From: Liriodendron chinense | Taxonomy: Eukaryota; Streptophyta; Magnoliopsida; Magnoliales; Magnoliaceae | Reading direction: 5' to 3' | Assembly (NCBI GenBank): GCA_003013855.2 | Contig: ML058405.1 | Coordinates: 2,663,976 to 2,727,975, forward strand | DNA length: 64,000 nt | Shown here: positions 49,911 through 61,348 of the stretch, piece after piece | Layout of the letters: the number at the start of each line of letters is the position of its first letter | Position numbering within the stretch: position 1 is the stretch's first letter | The notes under the pieces: model-generated | What the model saw: the letters and a program-made list of their open reading frames with translations, nothing else | What the model was told of the DNA's origin: nothing | Database searches by the model: none | Position numbers and translations under genes: made by a program

Positions 49911-50120
49911 GTCAAGAACAGTCATTGATTTCAAAACAAGGAATCTTCAGTCGAGGAGGTTATTTGCTTAGTGAAATGTGCTGTTTCGGAATGGACCTCA
50001 TATGTAAAACTAGTGAAGTCTACTAATCTTTCTTCTTGGTTTTTGTCCTAGTCTTGGGCTTTATTCTTTCCCGTCTTTTGGCAGGCTTTTCTAGTAAATT
50101 TTCAGTTCTCTCAAAAAAAA
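49911..50120 (+). mobile_element. Second LINE 3' UTR, adjacent
   Basis: A 210-bp piece with the typical plant L1 ending CTTTATTCTTTCCCGTCTTTTGGCAGGCTTTTCTAGTAAA... and A-run 50113-50120. It abuts the previous LINE poly-A. Confidence 0.6.
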
Positions 50121-50469
50121 GGTAATGGGCCCGTGCTTGATCATTTTTAATTAGGGCCTATTCACAATTTGAAGCAAATGCAGAGTTCAGACAAGGGAGT
50201 GGCTTATTAAAGCTTCTTTGCAATAACAGGATTCAGGGCTGTGGGGACCTGCTTTATAGAATCTTTTCAAAGGCACTGGTATGGAAAGCCAGAGGTGTTT
50301 TTGCACTCTAGGAAGATGTGTGGTGAGTGGTGACAATGTTGCACTCTATCAGCATTTCCATGTTGCATTAGGTGACAACAGAAAAAAATATCCTGGTTTC
50401 CCATGTGATCAATAAAAATGGCAGTCATGCCTAGTGGTCTGGTCGCCAATATTTAGAAGGGACATGACA

Positions 50470-50790
50470 AATAAGGAATTGAATTCAAGCACCTTTTGCA
50501 GTGTCTAAAAGGCACAGTCCAAGAATACGAAACAGAGACAAATGATGGCAGAATGTGGAAAGAAATGGGGCTTTTCTCCATCAAGTCATTCTATTCTTTG
50601 ATGTTGAAAAACAAAGGCAGACAGGAGTAAGCTTCAAGAGCATACATGGGGCTATCCTTGGCCACCAAGGTGGTGGTCACTTTTGGCCGGCTAGTCTGTA
50701 GGAATAAAATCCTAACAATAAATCACCTGAGAAGTAGCAATATAATCATTCCTAACATGTCTATGGATTGCGAACACACACATATATCAA
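50470..50790 (+). pseudogene. Small LINE ORF2 fragment
   Basis: Reads DGRMWKEMGLFSIKSFYSLM (50545), then ATKVVVTFGRLVCRNKILTI, NHLRSSNIIIPNMSMDCEHT (50670-50790), the region leading into zf-RVT, with the finger itself decayed. Confidence 0.65.
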
Positions 50791-51030
50791 TTATTGTAGC
50801 AACTAAACGAGGTTTCCTAAGCCACACACATGTAAGAGAGACCGTTTACACACATGTATCAAAGTGACAAAGATGCGAGCAATCTCAACCATCCATCAGG
50901 TGGATCGACCATGTAAATGCCCTTATTTAACCTGGAGCTAACCCAAACCCAACTCGAAATCAAGGTTTGTATACCCAATGGGTACAGATGGGTACAAATC
51001 CAACTCCAGGTCCTCAAAAAAGAAGGGGAA

Positions 51031-51058
51031 AAAGAAGAAGAAGAAGAAGAAGAAGAAA
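51031..51058. repeat. (GAA)n microsatellite
   Basis: About nine GAA units in a purine-rich stretch (51014-51080). Confidence 0.85.
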
Positions 51059-51199
51059 GAACGAAAGAAAGGAAAGACTCGTACTCAAAAGAACCCAACT
51101 CTGATCAGACCAGGTACAGATACTCTAGGACCCAACCCATTGATGGCCCTACTTCCAGGTATGGCACGAGCAAAAAGGGCGTTATAGCAAATTCCTAGA

Positions 51200-52440
51200 G
51201 GGGCATGGTCAGTTTAGAACAACATTAGAACATTTTGTAATGAAGAAGAAGTGAAGAAGGTTACAATACAAATGGATAAGAGAAGAGTTATTAGTTGTTT
51301 GTTAGGGCTTAAACCCTTTCAGGGTCAAAGTACAGACCACATTGATGTGTGTTAAAGGGGGAGGTTTGGGCCAATGTTCGCTAAGATGATGTCTCATCAG
51401 CCTCAGACCTTTTGTTTTCCTGCTTTCAATACAATTTTTTGAGGGTATAAGTACCAAAAAACCCCTCTTATGTGGTTTCAAGACTAACCACCGCTTACAT
51501 GATTTTTGTTCCAGCCAAAACCCTGTTTTAAAAGTACCTCTTCTATGCCCCTTTGTGTTAAAGGAAACAGCAAAAACCACCTTAGATTTTTTCGTAATTC
51601 CAATCATACCATTGTTGCTAGATTTTCATCACAATTCAAAAATATTTGGTGTTCACTTTCACCATTCATAAAGATATCATTGTATGTCAATTTAGACCAT
51701 CCAAATCGATTACCCAAATTTAGATGGCAGACAAGCCAGAATAATACACTGAATACATAATTGTAAGATCTGATTTTTCCCTCAGAATTTTGACCGATCA
51801 CTATTTTACCTTTACCAATGCAATTAATAGCCATCAAATGATTAGTTAAGATTGATTAATTAGTGTGACTCAATGTGAATTTAAAGAAATGCCCCACCCA
51901 TAGATTGCCGTACAATTTGAATGGACTGGATAGCCATCTATTAGTGATACATATGAGGAGAATGAAACACTACTATTTTCAAAGTTGTAATGAACTATCA
52001 TAGGAATCTTCTTTTCCAAGGGAGACTTTGATACTCAGACAGTGTGATGGATGATACACAAGCATTTAGAAATTACCTAAAAATGCCATGTAGCATACAA
52101 ATAATTCAAAACAAACTATCCAAATTATGGGTCTCAATCTAGATGTATTATGAACCAAAAAAAAAATTAAGATTAATTAACCATGTAACTATCAGATTGG
52201 TGGACATTGATTGGACGGTTAGAAGTGAGAGGCATCCAATGATCCTATTTCAACAAACAAATGTCCACGAATCAGAGGTAAGGATTGTCTAAGAAATATA
52301 ATTTTGGGATTGTGACTTTAACCATAGTGAGTTCCTCAAATTAGTCAGTTTAGTTTGAGGTAATGCATGGCACGCATACAATTTTTAGGTGCCTACATAT
52401 CAAGCATCACATGACACGAGAGTATCCAATAACTTCCCCC
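51200..52440. other. Non-coding stretch, nothing recognised
   Basis: No repeat, transposon or gene motif supported on either strand. Confidence 0.4.
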
Positions 52441-52482
52441 TTTTGAATGGAACCAACTCGAGAGTCCGGAGGTTCTCGGGAG

Positions 52483-53451
52483 CAATGTTTTAAATATCGA
52501 CAATATCGGCCGATATATCCCACGATATATCTTGTACCCCACTTGTGCGATACAAAACGCACAAGTAGTGCCAATATATCCCATATGTTCAATCCGGTGA
52601 GCATTTTCAATTTCCGATCCTTTTTTTTTTTTTGTTGAAATTATGTTAAATCAGTGTCGAATGGTTACAAATCCATTGTTGTTCATGTTTTGCATGAAAA
52701 ATCATGGAGTTTGAGCATTGATCTTAATATCCATTGGTTCTCCATGTTCTCTACATTTTCTTGTTCGAAATTTTCATTCAACTGGTTATTAATTGAGAGT
52801 TGAGAATAATTTAAAGTATTTAGGAGTATTTGATGAAATGATCCTCACACATACTCTGATTTCGAAATTTGAGTGTAGGTGGTCCGATTTTGGCGAAATT
52901 GGGGAAATTTTGAAATTCCCCAATTTCTCCCAAATTGCTTGCAACGTTGCACTCCAAACATGAAATCAAGCATGTATGAGGGTTGATCTACTGATTTATT
53001 AAGTCCTTGTCAATTTTCGGAAAATAAAATTCATTTTTTAATTAAAATTTCCAAAATTTCCCTCCAACCAGCTGTCAATTGAGACTAATTTCGAAATATT
53101 TAGGAGTGTTTGATGAAATGATCATCACGTACACTCCAAATGTTATGCGCTCAATTTTAATATAGTTGCATTAGTTCAGTCAAACAACGCATAAATTAAG
53201 ACCCTATACAAACGAAACCTATTATGTGCACTTATTTTTTGAGATGATATGATTTAGAAGTGTCTTAAGATCTTTTTTAACAATTCCTGAAGTTTCATTG
53301 AAAAATTCAACCATTTTTCCAATGTTTCCCCATGTTTCCCAAAAAGTGTGATAAATTACCCAATACAAACGATATATCCCGTGCGATAACCGATACGTAT
53401 CTGTACCCCAAGGGTGCGACACGTAACGCGATACTGACATTTCGAACACTG
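52483..53451. mobile_element. hAT-like CAGTGTT-family element, 969 bp
   Basis: Left end CAATGTTTTAAATATC; right end read inward CAGTGTTCGAAATGTC. Flanked by CTCGGGAG (52475-52482) and CTCGAGAG (53452-53459), 7 of 8 identical. In reverse orientation it parallels 10465-11186: TATCGGCCGATATATCCCACGATATATC at 52505 matches 11128-11165 inverted. The interior holds two diverged copies of TCGAAATT...GATGAAATGATC (52800-52870 and 53085-53130). No transposase. Confidence 0.8.
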
Positions 53452-53784
53452 CTCGAGAGGATGTCTGCTAGAAACATCCTAACATATCACAATGCCATGC
53501 GTTGGGACATTAGCCCTTGAATTTGGGTCATCTTCCAAGTTGAACCATTTATATGATTTATTTCTTTTTTCTTTTTTTTTCTTTTTCTTTTTTTTCTTTT
53601 TTTTTTTTTTTGGGAGAGAGAGAGAGAGACTGCTAATTTTATTAGAAAACTAACAAAAAGTGAGAAAAGAATACAACCCGACAAGTAGAAGGAAGGCTCG
53701 AGAGAAAGGAACAGTCGGAGCTACCTTAACAAGCCTAATTCGTAACAAGACTTTTGACTTTATGAGTATCCTCAGTCACCCCTT

Positions 53785-54057
53785 TCATCTCATTCCGAAA
53801 GCAATGGCCATTCTAGCTTCCCAAATACCCCAAAGAACCACCATAATCATCAATTGTTGTATCGCCATAATCATCAACCGCCATATTGCTTTCCCGGACT
53901 TACCAACTCCACCACCATGCCAAGCCCACAGCAATTCTACCACTAACTTCGACATCACCCAATCAGTGTGGAGCAAACTGAAAAAATGTTCCCAAACTCT
54001 CAAAGCAAATAAGCAATGAATAAAAAGATGGTCGATTGATTCCTCATTGTTCATGCA
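53785..54057 (-). pseudogene. LINE zf-RVT and C-terminus
   Basis: Reads MCMNNEESIDHLFIHCLFAL, RVWEHFFSLLHTDWVMSKLV, AWHGGGVGKSGKAIWRLMIM. It contains a 33-bp tandem duplication (RLMIMAIQQLMIMVV; plus strand ATCATCAATTG / ATCATCAACCG). Confidence 0.85.

Positions 54058-54107
<50 letters not shown>
54058..54107. repeat. (CT)n microsatellite at LINE 5' end
   Basis: 25 CT units beginning exactly at the junction where the minus-strand LINE is interrupted. It is the first sequence of the plus-strand LINE. Confidence 0.95.
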
Positions 54108-54111
<4 letters not shown>

Positions 54112-54178
54112 TCTCCTCTTCTCCCTTTCTTCACCCTTTTTGTTTCTTTATGGTATCAAAGCCTTGATCAATCCACTC

Positions 54179-54742
54179 ATGAAAGGGAAGGAGTTGCAGA
54201 TAGAGAGTGAAGGAGTTGCAAATAAAGAAGATGGTGCCCAAATTGATATCTCAGGGGACAGAGCGGAAGATCGACGATGGACAACAGTCAGAAAGAAGGT
54301 ATCCATGAGGGAAAAAGTACCCGGCAAGAACAAGGCCCTCTCTTCTTATCCGACGTTATACGTTTCTAGTTTCCTAGAGGGGTGGGCTCCGATCAACTTC
54401 TCGAGAGTTTTCGGCAGAGCAGGAGCCATGGTGGAAGTTGGTCTCCCTCAAGATCAGGTAATTGAACCGCTATGGGGTTTCGCATTCATGCGGATGGGTT
54501 CTGAGGATGCATTGGCAAGTGTGGTGAGGATGCTACGAGGAGAAGGATTCGATGGGAAAAAATTCATGGTACAAAGAGCAAGATTTGGTCAGGAACGTAG
54601 AACCAAAGAAATAGGGGGAACGACAGGAAGAAATGCGGGGATAGAGGGAGCCAGGAAGCAGGGAGGTCAAAAGGGAGAGGATCAGGTTCAAATGAAGGGG
54701 ACTGGGGTGGTGAGGGAGAGAGCTTCAGGTTCTTCCTTCTGA
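54179..54742 (+). pseudogene. LINE ORF1, RRM part
   Basis: 187 aa from ATG 54179 to TGA 54740. Acidic/basic N-terminus, then YPTLYVSSFLEGWAPINFSR, VFGRAGAMVEVGLPQDQVIE, PLWGFAFMRMGSEDALASVV. RNP-like LYVSSF and WGFAFMRM match the ORF1 at 16141-16761. ORF1 very probably continued in the ancestor, since DUF4283-like frames follow without a gap. Confidence 0.8.
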
Positions 54743-54821
54743 GATGTGGTGGCGGGTTTTGATTCCGATTGGCAGGGGAACCACATCCAGGCAGTCCACA
54801 GCAAGAGATTCCAGAGGATAA

Positions 54822-56739
54822 ATGGATAGCTACAGCAATCGTGGGGAGGAAGAAGTTGGTGAAAGTCAATCCAAGGGCGTGGTGAAACCTCACGACGGGC
54901 TGAGATGGTCTGCAATCGCTGAAACTTTCCCAAATGCGACCGTTCCACAAATTCGAGAATGGCTAGAAGACTGTTGCGTTTGGTTTAAAGACGATTTCTC
55001 GATCAGACCTATCGAACCTAGCGAGGTGTGGATATGGGTTTGGCCTGAGAGAAATTTGGATCTGTTGGTGGTTATTGGAGGATTGCACAGGGATGGACTG
55101 ATAAAAAGGGTTCGAAAGTGGGAGGACTTCTCCCATTTCAGATGTGAACCAAAGTGGCATCTCATCTAGGGGATTCCGCTTGAGCTATGGTCTCATGAAT
55201 TCTTCATGGCGGGAGGATCATGTCTGGGAGAGGTCTCAGTAATAGACGAGGCCGCGGAAGATGGAAGTGAACTGGGAGTAGAAGAGGAAGAACGCGTTGG
55301 AAGATCTGGCAGAGATCTCAGTGTTGATTGGGGAAGAGGCACCGAAGCTTAGGGTTCAAAGAGAGGAGAAATGGGGGTATCTGTTACGGTGGGGGGAGTT
55401 GTGGAAGACCCGTGAGAAGACGCAGGGCCAGGACGACAATGGCAATCGAATTGACGACGGTGTGAGAACTTCATCTCCATCTTCCGCAGGAGTACCGATC
55501 ATTAGAGGGGACGCATGTAAGATTGTGGGCGAAGGAGATACGGTTGGTGTGAATCCTCTCCCGGTCGTGATGAACGTAGCATCCGGAGTGAAACGGGAGC
55601 ACCAGAACAAGTGTACTCCATCCCGAACCGCTTTTCGAATGGAGCCTCGGATGACGAGCCTGGACCGTTGTGTTGTGCTGGCACTAGCAGCGAGGCTCCG
55701 ACCCAAGTTCGGGACACGCATCACCAGCAGACATCGGAGAAGAATAGTATCTCCTCTCCTAGCCAAGTGAATACTGACACGTGTCCAACCCTCCTCAGAA
55801 GATCGATCGAGGGACGACTACCTATAGTGGATGAAGGGACACATTCTCTCACTCGTGCATGTTCCTCGTGTTTGGCGTGCAAATATCCCACACGTGATAT
55901 CCAAGCTACTGATATCACCACGCGTGTCTCGCTTGAGATGTCTTGTCCCACATGTGATATCTATACACGTGTTCTACCAAAGACGTTCGAAAACGATATT
56001 TCGGCCTCGATAACCCCTTTTCCGCTTCTGAGAGGGTCCAACTCATACGGGGACTCCATCTTGAACGATAAGGAAGACAGCCCGCTTCAAACGGGTGATG
56101 AACATCAACAGAAGGTAGGGACTTCACATTCCGATGACAACTGCGACTCTCAGATAGAGGAGCAAAGCTCTTATCTCCATCGAGAGAGTGAAGAACCTTC
56201 AGATAGATGGGAGGTGGCCACAATATGCAACAAAGAGGATTTACTAGAAGATGAAGCAGAGGAAGACGATGGAGATGCTTCCAATTCTTCAACCTCTGAT
56301 ACAAAAATAGCGGAAGACACTTGCAATTGCTAATCAGGTTGACAATCTCGAAGAGGTGATAGTCGTCACCCCTCTGTGTGCTGAGAAGATGCACATCCCT
56401 TCCATCGACAACGATTTGGGTACAGAATATCATCTGATGCATGGGGAGTTTGGCAATATATCTTAAGTGCAATTTAAGTGGGCGAAAGACGCTCTCATTC
56501 GGGTTGGAGGCATGGTGGGAATGTCACATGGAGTATCCGAAAAGGATGTCTACGAATTTTTGCATTTTGCCAGACTCTGGGGGACTCAAGTGCAACAGGA
56601 CTATGAAGCGATGAAGCAAAACAAATCGCCCAAGGGTTGGAGGGAAGTGCTCAGCTTGGAATGTTCCATTAACTATGAAACGGCTGGGAGAACGAGTGTA
56701 GGTAAGAGGAGTAGATCGGGAAAAGTTGTTCCTCAATGA
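54822..56739 (+). pseudogene. LINE ORF1, C-terminal region in broken frames
   Basis: 54822-55169 (115 aa) has LRWSAIAETFPNATVPQIRE, FSIRPIEPSEVWIWVW and KWEDFSHFRCEPKWHLI, then after a stop GIPLELWSHEFFMAGGSCLG (DUF4283-like G-I-P-L-x-L-W). 55297-55770 and 55611-56333 are Ser/Thr-, Asp- and Glu-rich with no domain recognised. 56467-56739 (MQFKWAKDALIRVGGMVGMS) ends with TGA at 56737, overlapping the ORF2 ATG. The long low-complexity part separates RRM from ORF2. Confidence 0.6.
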
Positions 56740-57445
56740 TCATTTTGTCATAGAATGTTAGGGGGTTGGCGAACAAAGATAAAAGGGCTCAGGTTAGGAG
56801 TCTATGCAAGAATTCTAAGGCAGATATAATCGCCTTACAAGAATCAAAACTTCGGGAGATGAACAGGGGATTGCTGGATTCGATCTGGGTAGTAAGATAC
56901 AAGCATTGAGTAGTTGTTGATGCTGCTGGATCTGCTGGAGGTATCATCGTAGCCTGGAACTAGAACCGTTGGATGAAGCTAGATTCCTTCATCTGCAAAT
57001 TTTCTTTTACTATTCAGCTCGGTGAGATTTCCTCCGAAGCAGTTTGGGTGTTTACAGTTGTGTATGGTATGTGCTCCTACAAGTTGCGGAGTAGTTTTTG
57101 GGTAGAGTTAGATGCGGTTAGTCAGCGATGGACGGACCCTTGGTGTGTTGGGGAGATTTTAATGTAACCAGATTCGGTCACGAAAAATCAACTAGGAAAC
57201 GTATCACTGGTAGCATGGCCGCTATTGCAGATTGGGTGGCTAGGAATGACATGGTGGATCTTCCACTAGAAGGTGCAAAGTACATGTGGTCTAACGGCCA
57301 ACAAAATCCTGTCTTTTCTAGATTGGATAGGTTTATGGTTTCCCCTCTTTGGTTGGAGAAATTCCCAATGGTGTCTCAGCATGCTCTGCCTAGGATTGCG
57401 TCAGATCACCAGCCCATTTTGCTAGACGTAACTCCAAAAAATTAG
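56736..57445 (+). pseudogene. LINE ORF2: endonuclease (APE type)
   Basis: Starts MIILS-stop-NVRGLANKDKRAQV: TGG for W has become TAG. Then IIALQESKLREMNRG (catalytic E in QES), VFTVVYGMCSYKLRSSFWVE, and after a one-base loss CWGDFNVTRFGHEKSTRKRI, NDMVDLPLEGAKYMWSNGQQ, SRLDRFMVSPLW, ASDHQPILLD (SDH). Confidence 0.88.
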
Positions 57446-58017
57446 GGGCCGAGGTCCTTCAGATTTGAAATGGCTTGGCTCGAACTTGAAGGATTCCAAC
57501 AGTTAGTGTCTGATTGGTGGAAGGACCTGTCGGTGGAAGGATATGTGGGTTTCAAGCTTGCTAGGAAATTAAAATTGTTGAAGAAAAAAATTAACATTTG
57601 GAAAAAGGAGGCTCTTGGAAACCGAGAAGCGGAATTTGATAGTATGATAGAAGAAATTCATGCCTTGGATCTCGTTGAAGAGGGAGGATTGTCCACAACT
57701 GATCTAGAAAGAAGGGCAGTTCTATCTTCAAAGTACAAAAAGCAAGCAAAGCAGAGGAAATAAAGTGGCGACAAAGATCTAGAGCTGTTTGGCTTAAACA
57801 AGGGGACAAAAACACTCGTTTCTTCCATAATATGGCTAGCGCTCAGGCCCGTGCTAATAGGATTTCCAATTTGATTGTTGAAGGAACTCGAACGACAGAT
57901 AAGAACAAGATCTGTGATGCCATTATCCAATATTACAAGGAGCTGCTTTAAGAAGACAAGTGGGAAAGGCCGCGATTAAACAATCTCCAGTTTCAGACTT
58001 TTTCAGATGAAGATGCC
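57446..58017 (+). pseudogene. LINE ORF2: endonuclease-RT linker
   Basis: After a TAG at 57443, GPRSFRFEMAWLELEGFQQL, VSDWWKDLSVEGYVGFKLAR, KLKLLKKKINIWKKEALGNR, then after a frameshift EIKWRQRSRAVWLKQGDKNT, RFFHNMASAQARANRISNLI. Order and motifs are standard for plant L1. Confidence 0.85.
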
Positions 58018-58823
58018 TTGTCTCTAGAAGTGAAATTCGAGGAAGATGAAGTGAAAGCTGCAATGAACTTAATGTGTGGGGACAAGGCACCAGGCCCAGA
58101 TGATTTTCCAATGTTTTCTTTCAAAAAATTTGGTTGCTTCTTAAAAAAGATATTATGGAATTTTTCTCTGAATTCTTCGAACGGGGTCGGCTCTCGATTG
58201 AACACGGGGCGACCTTCGTCGTTCTTATTCCTAAAGTGGAGGGGGCAGAGAATCTTAAAGACTTTAGACCAATCGGTTTGATAGGGGGACCATACAAGAT
58301 TTTGGCTAAAGTGTTGGTGATGAGATTTAACAAGGTGTTGGGTAATGTCATATCAAAGAATCAGGGTGCCCTCATTTTAGGGAGGCAAATTCTAGATAGT
58401 ACCCTCGTTGCTCATGAGTGCATCAATTCTAGGCATAAGGAGGAAAAGACAGGCATCGTGTGCAAGTTAGACATCGAGAAGGCCTACGATCATGTTGACT
58501 GGAGAGGGTTGGGTTGTGGAATGAAATGGAGAGGGTGGATGAGGGCTTGTGTTCAATCCATTTTTTTCTCTATTTTGATTAACGGGTCTCCTAAAGGCTT
58601 CTTTAAAGCGACCAGGGGGTTAAGGCAAGGAGAACCTTTGTCTCTGTATCTCTTTGTGGTTGTTGGGGAAGCTTTAAGCAGAATGCTCAACAAGGGTGAA
58701 GATAATGGTCTCATTTCGAGATTCAAAGTGGCTACTAATAGCCTCTTGGTCAACCACCTCCAATATGAAGATGATACCCTTCTTCTTTGTGATGCCAATT
58801 TCAACACTATGGACAACCTCTGA
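58018..58823 (+). pseudogene. LINE ORF2: reverse transcriptase
   Basis: 58018-58281 then 58134-58823 after a frameshift: MCGDKAPGPDDFPMFSFKKF, ATFVVLIPKVEGAENLKDFR, PIGLIGGPYKILAKVLVMRF, VCKLDIEKAYDHVDWRG, ILINGSPKGFFKATRGLRQG, EPLSLYLFVVVGEALSRML, HLQYEDDTLLLCDANFN. The catalytic box is YEDD instead of YADD, and a short deletion follows DHVDWRGLG. Confidence 0.9.
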
Positions 58824-60200
58824 AAAATTACAGCTTGTTTTGAGGCAATTTCAGGCCTAAGAATTAATGAGAATAAGTCGGAAGTGCTAGGAATTCACAT
58901 CGGGAGTCAAGAGCTTAAGTCCTTCACTAATCAGTCTGGTTGTAAGGTTGTCGAATTCCTGATGACTTACTTAGGACTTCCTTTGTGCATTGGTAAGTCA
59001 CCTAGTCATTTGTGGGGCAAGGTTATCGAAAGAATAGAGAGGAAGCTTGCGACTTGGCAGTCTCGCTATATATCTTATGGAGGTCGTTTGACTTTGATCA
59101 AAACAGCATTTGCAAATATACCGATTTACTTTCTCTCGGCTTTCAAATGCCCGAAAGCGGTATTAAATAGGTTAGAAAAGATGAGAAGAGATTTCTTTTG
59201 GAATGGTTCCATGGATGGTCGTAAGTTTCATTTACTCAAATGGGAGGAGGTGTGTGAACCTATTGACTCGGAAGGGGCAGGCATTAAAAGCTTGGAGCAT
59301 ATGAATTCAGCTCTCCTCGGCAAATGGATATGGAGGTTTGGCATGGAGCAGTGAAGGATGTGGAGGGAGACCATAGCAAGTACGGATGGAACATTGCGGG
59401 TGGTTTGTCCGTCGCTCATCCTTATATAGAGCTTCATCCACTTGGAAGGCAGTTGCGGTGACAGAACACTTAGTGCAAAGAAGGGTGGCCTTCTCTCTTG
59501 GTAATGGGAATCATATCAAAATTTGGGTGGATATTTGGTGTGGAGATAGATCACTTCAAGAGCTTTATCCAAGTTTGGCTCGCATTGCTTCAGATCGATT
59601 CCTGTCAGTTACGGATTGTGGTGTTTTCTGTGGGGGAGCCTTTGTTTCGAACCCGCCCTGTCGTAGGAATTTGTCAGACACAGAAATAGAAGATTTGCTC
59701 GCTCTATTTGAGTGATTAAAAAATATCTCGCCTTCTCCACAGGATTGTGATGCCACGGTTTGGAAGCTCCACCGTTCAGGCATATTTACTGTCTCATCTA
59801 TGTATGATTTGTGTGCTTCGTTGGAAACCCAATGTCATACGCCTCACCCTTTCCATCACTAGTTTTATGGTGCTCCTCGTGTTGCGGTTTTTGTTTGGCT
59901 AGTGGCGAGGAGGAGGATTCTTACCATCGACAATCTAGAAGATCCCTCATATTGCCAAATATATGTATGATGTGCATGCAAGATGCGGAATCGAATGATC
60001 ATGTCTTCATCCATTGCCCATTTGTGAAGAAGATCCGGGACTTATTTTTTGTTTCTTTCGCACCTCCTAGGTGATGCTGAGATCAATGGAGGATCTCATG
60101 TGGGCTTGGCACGGAGAAGGAAAGGGTAAATCAGAAAAGGCAAATTGGAGGCTTCATATTATGGCTCTTTTGTGGGTTGTTTAGGGGGGCAAGAAATGCT
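58824..60200 (+). pseudogene. LINE ORF2: connection region and zf-RVT
   Basis: 58884-59354: MLGIHIGSQELKSFTNQSGC, YLGLPLCIGKSPSHLWGKVI, ERIERKLATWQSRYISYGGR, RRDFFWNGSMDGRKFHLLKW, LLGKWIWRFGMEQ. 59386-59715: WFVRRSSLYRASSTWKAVAV, AFSLGNGNHIKIWVDIWCGD. 59811-60074: RSLILPNICMMCMQDAESND, HVFIHCPFVKKIRDLFF, a complete C-x2-C / H-x4-C finger. Frame changes separate the three. Confidence 0.88.
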
Positions 60201-60389
60201 TCTTGTTTTCGTAACGAATTTATGTCAGTAGAAAGGGCGATCTTTAGGATAAAAGGCTTGGTTTTCATCTGGACAGCCTTTCTTTCTTCTTAGGATGGGT
60301 GGGGTGTCTGCTTTTATTTTGTTTGTATTCTTTAAGCTTTTTCAAGCCTTCTCAATAAAATTTACTGTTACTTCTCAAAAAAAAAAAAG

Positions 60390-61348
60390 GCAGACATTGG
60401 GGAGGACTAGTGCTCCTCTACAAGTTGTCAATGGTAAGGAATCTCTTTCGCCCTACCAACCACACAAAGGCCACAACCTAGGGGGAGGCTCCGTAGAACC
60501 AATGTAGAAATGGAAGTTCAAGGCCCGTGGAATGATGTGGACCAAAGAAAAAGTTATAGAGCGATCTCACTGAAAACCTTCCAGAGTGATGCCCAGACCG
60601 GTAAATATGTTCTTGATGCCAATCAAGCTTAATCGACTTTAGAGCATTCAGAAGATTTGAAAACTCTTTGATTTCCTATTCTAACAAATTCTTGCGACAT
60701 GGGGGCGGGGGAACAAACAAACTGCCCACCTTCCAAAGAGAAGCACTTTGCCACCCAAAAAAAAACGATTAGGAGCCAACCGAGCAATCAGCGGAAACCT
60801 GTCCTGAAGCGCCCGATCCCCACACCACACATCTACCGAAAAGCAAGTCCTCAAACCATTCCCAATCCAGTAAGAGATGCCCCTGCTAACAATGTGTTGA
60901 GTAGCTGCAATCGCCTTCCTACAGCGAGGAATATTTCACAAACAATCCTCCCTCCTGCGTGCCATACTTGGAGGCGACCAGCTTCCTCCAAAGCCTACCC
61001 TCTTCCTCCCCAAATCTCCATATCCACTTCCCTAGGAGAGCCATATTCAGCAAAAAATATATGCATTTCCAAGAAGTAAGCCATTTCAATCACCTTATCC
61101 CATAGATGCTTAGCCGACTTCCCTGATACAAAGAGGCAAAGCAATATACAAGGGAAATGAGCCAACTCGACACCCGAATATGCTAGCCAACCGACTGAGG
61201 TTGTCATTTTCAACATGGACACCCAACATCTCAGATTTCGCAATATTAACCTTCAAGCCCGATACTGCTTCAAAACACGTTGTAATCTTCCTTAAATTCT
61301 CCCAACTGATTCTGCATCTGCCTCACAAAAGAGAAGCGTATTGTCCGC
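60390..61348 (-). pseudogene. Minus-strand LINE ORF2: zf-RVT start and connection region
   Basis: From 60391 upstream: VLPNVC, then the AFVWLVGR-x-R-F-L-T-I-D-N-L region (60420-60480) with a frame change, WRFGEEEGRLWRKLVASKYG-like (60960-61010), GNGxxLQDRFPLIARLAPNRF-like (60770-60810), and 60995-61243 SGKSAKHLWDKVIEMAYFLE. Several stops. Confidence 0.7.

Larger units (their letters stand above)
54058..60389 (+). mobile_element. L1-type LINE, near full length, nested in another LINE
   Basis: 6.3 kb: CT-rich 5' leader (54058-54178), ORF1 region with RRM (54179-54742) and further frames to 56739, ORF2 from 56736 with endonuclease, linker, RT, connection region and zf-RVT, then 3' UTR and poly-A 60377-60389. 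ORF1 and ORF2 overlap at ATGA. It is the best preserved element of the window but dead: TAG replaces W in the endonuclease start, there are several frameshifts, and the RT box is YEDD. No clear target duplication. Confidence 0.88.

Noticed and set aside
55297..55770. 157-aa frame and its reverse-strand 136-aa partner as overlapping genes
   Set aside because: Both are long open readings of the GC-richer LINE ORF1 region; no independent motif on the reverse strand.
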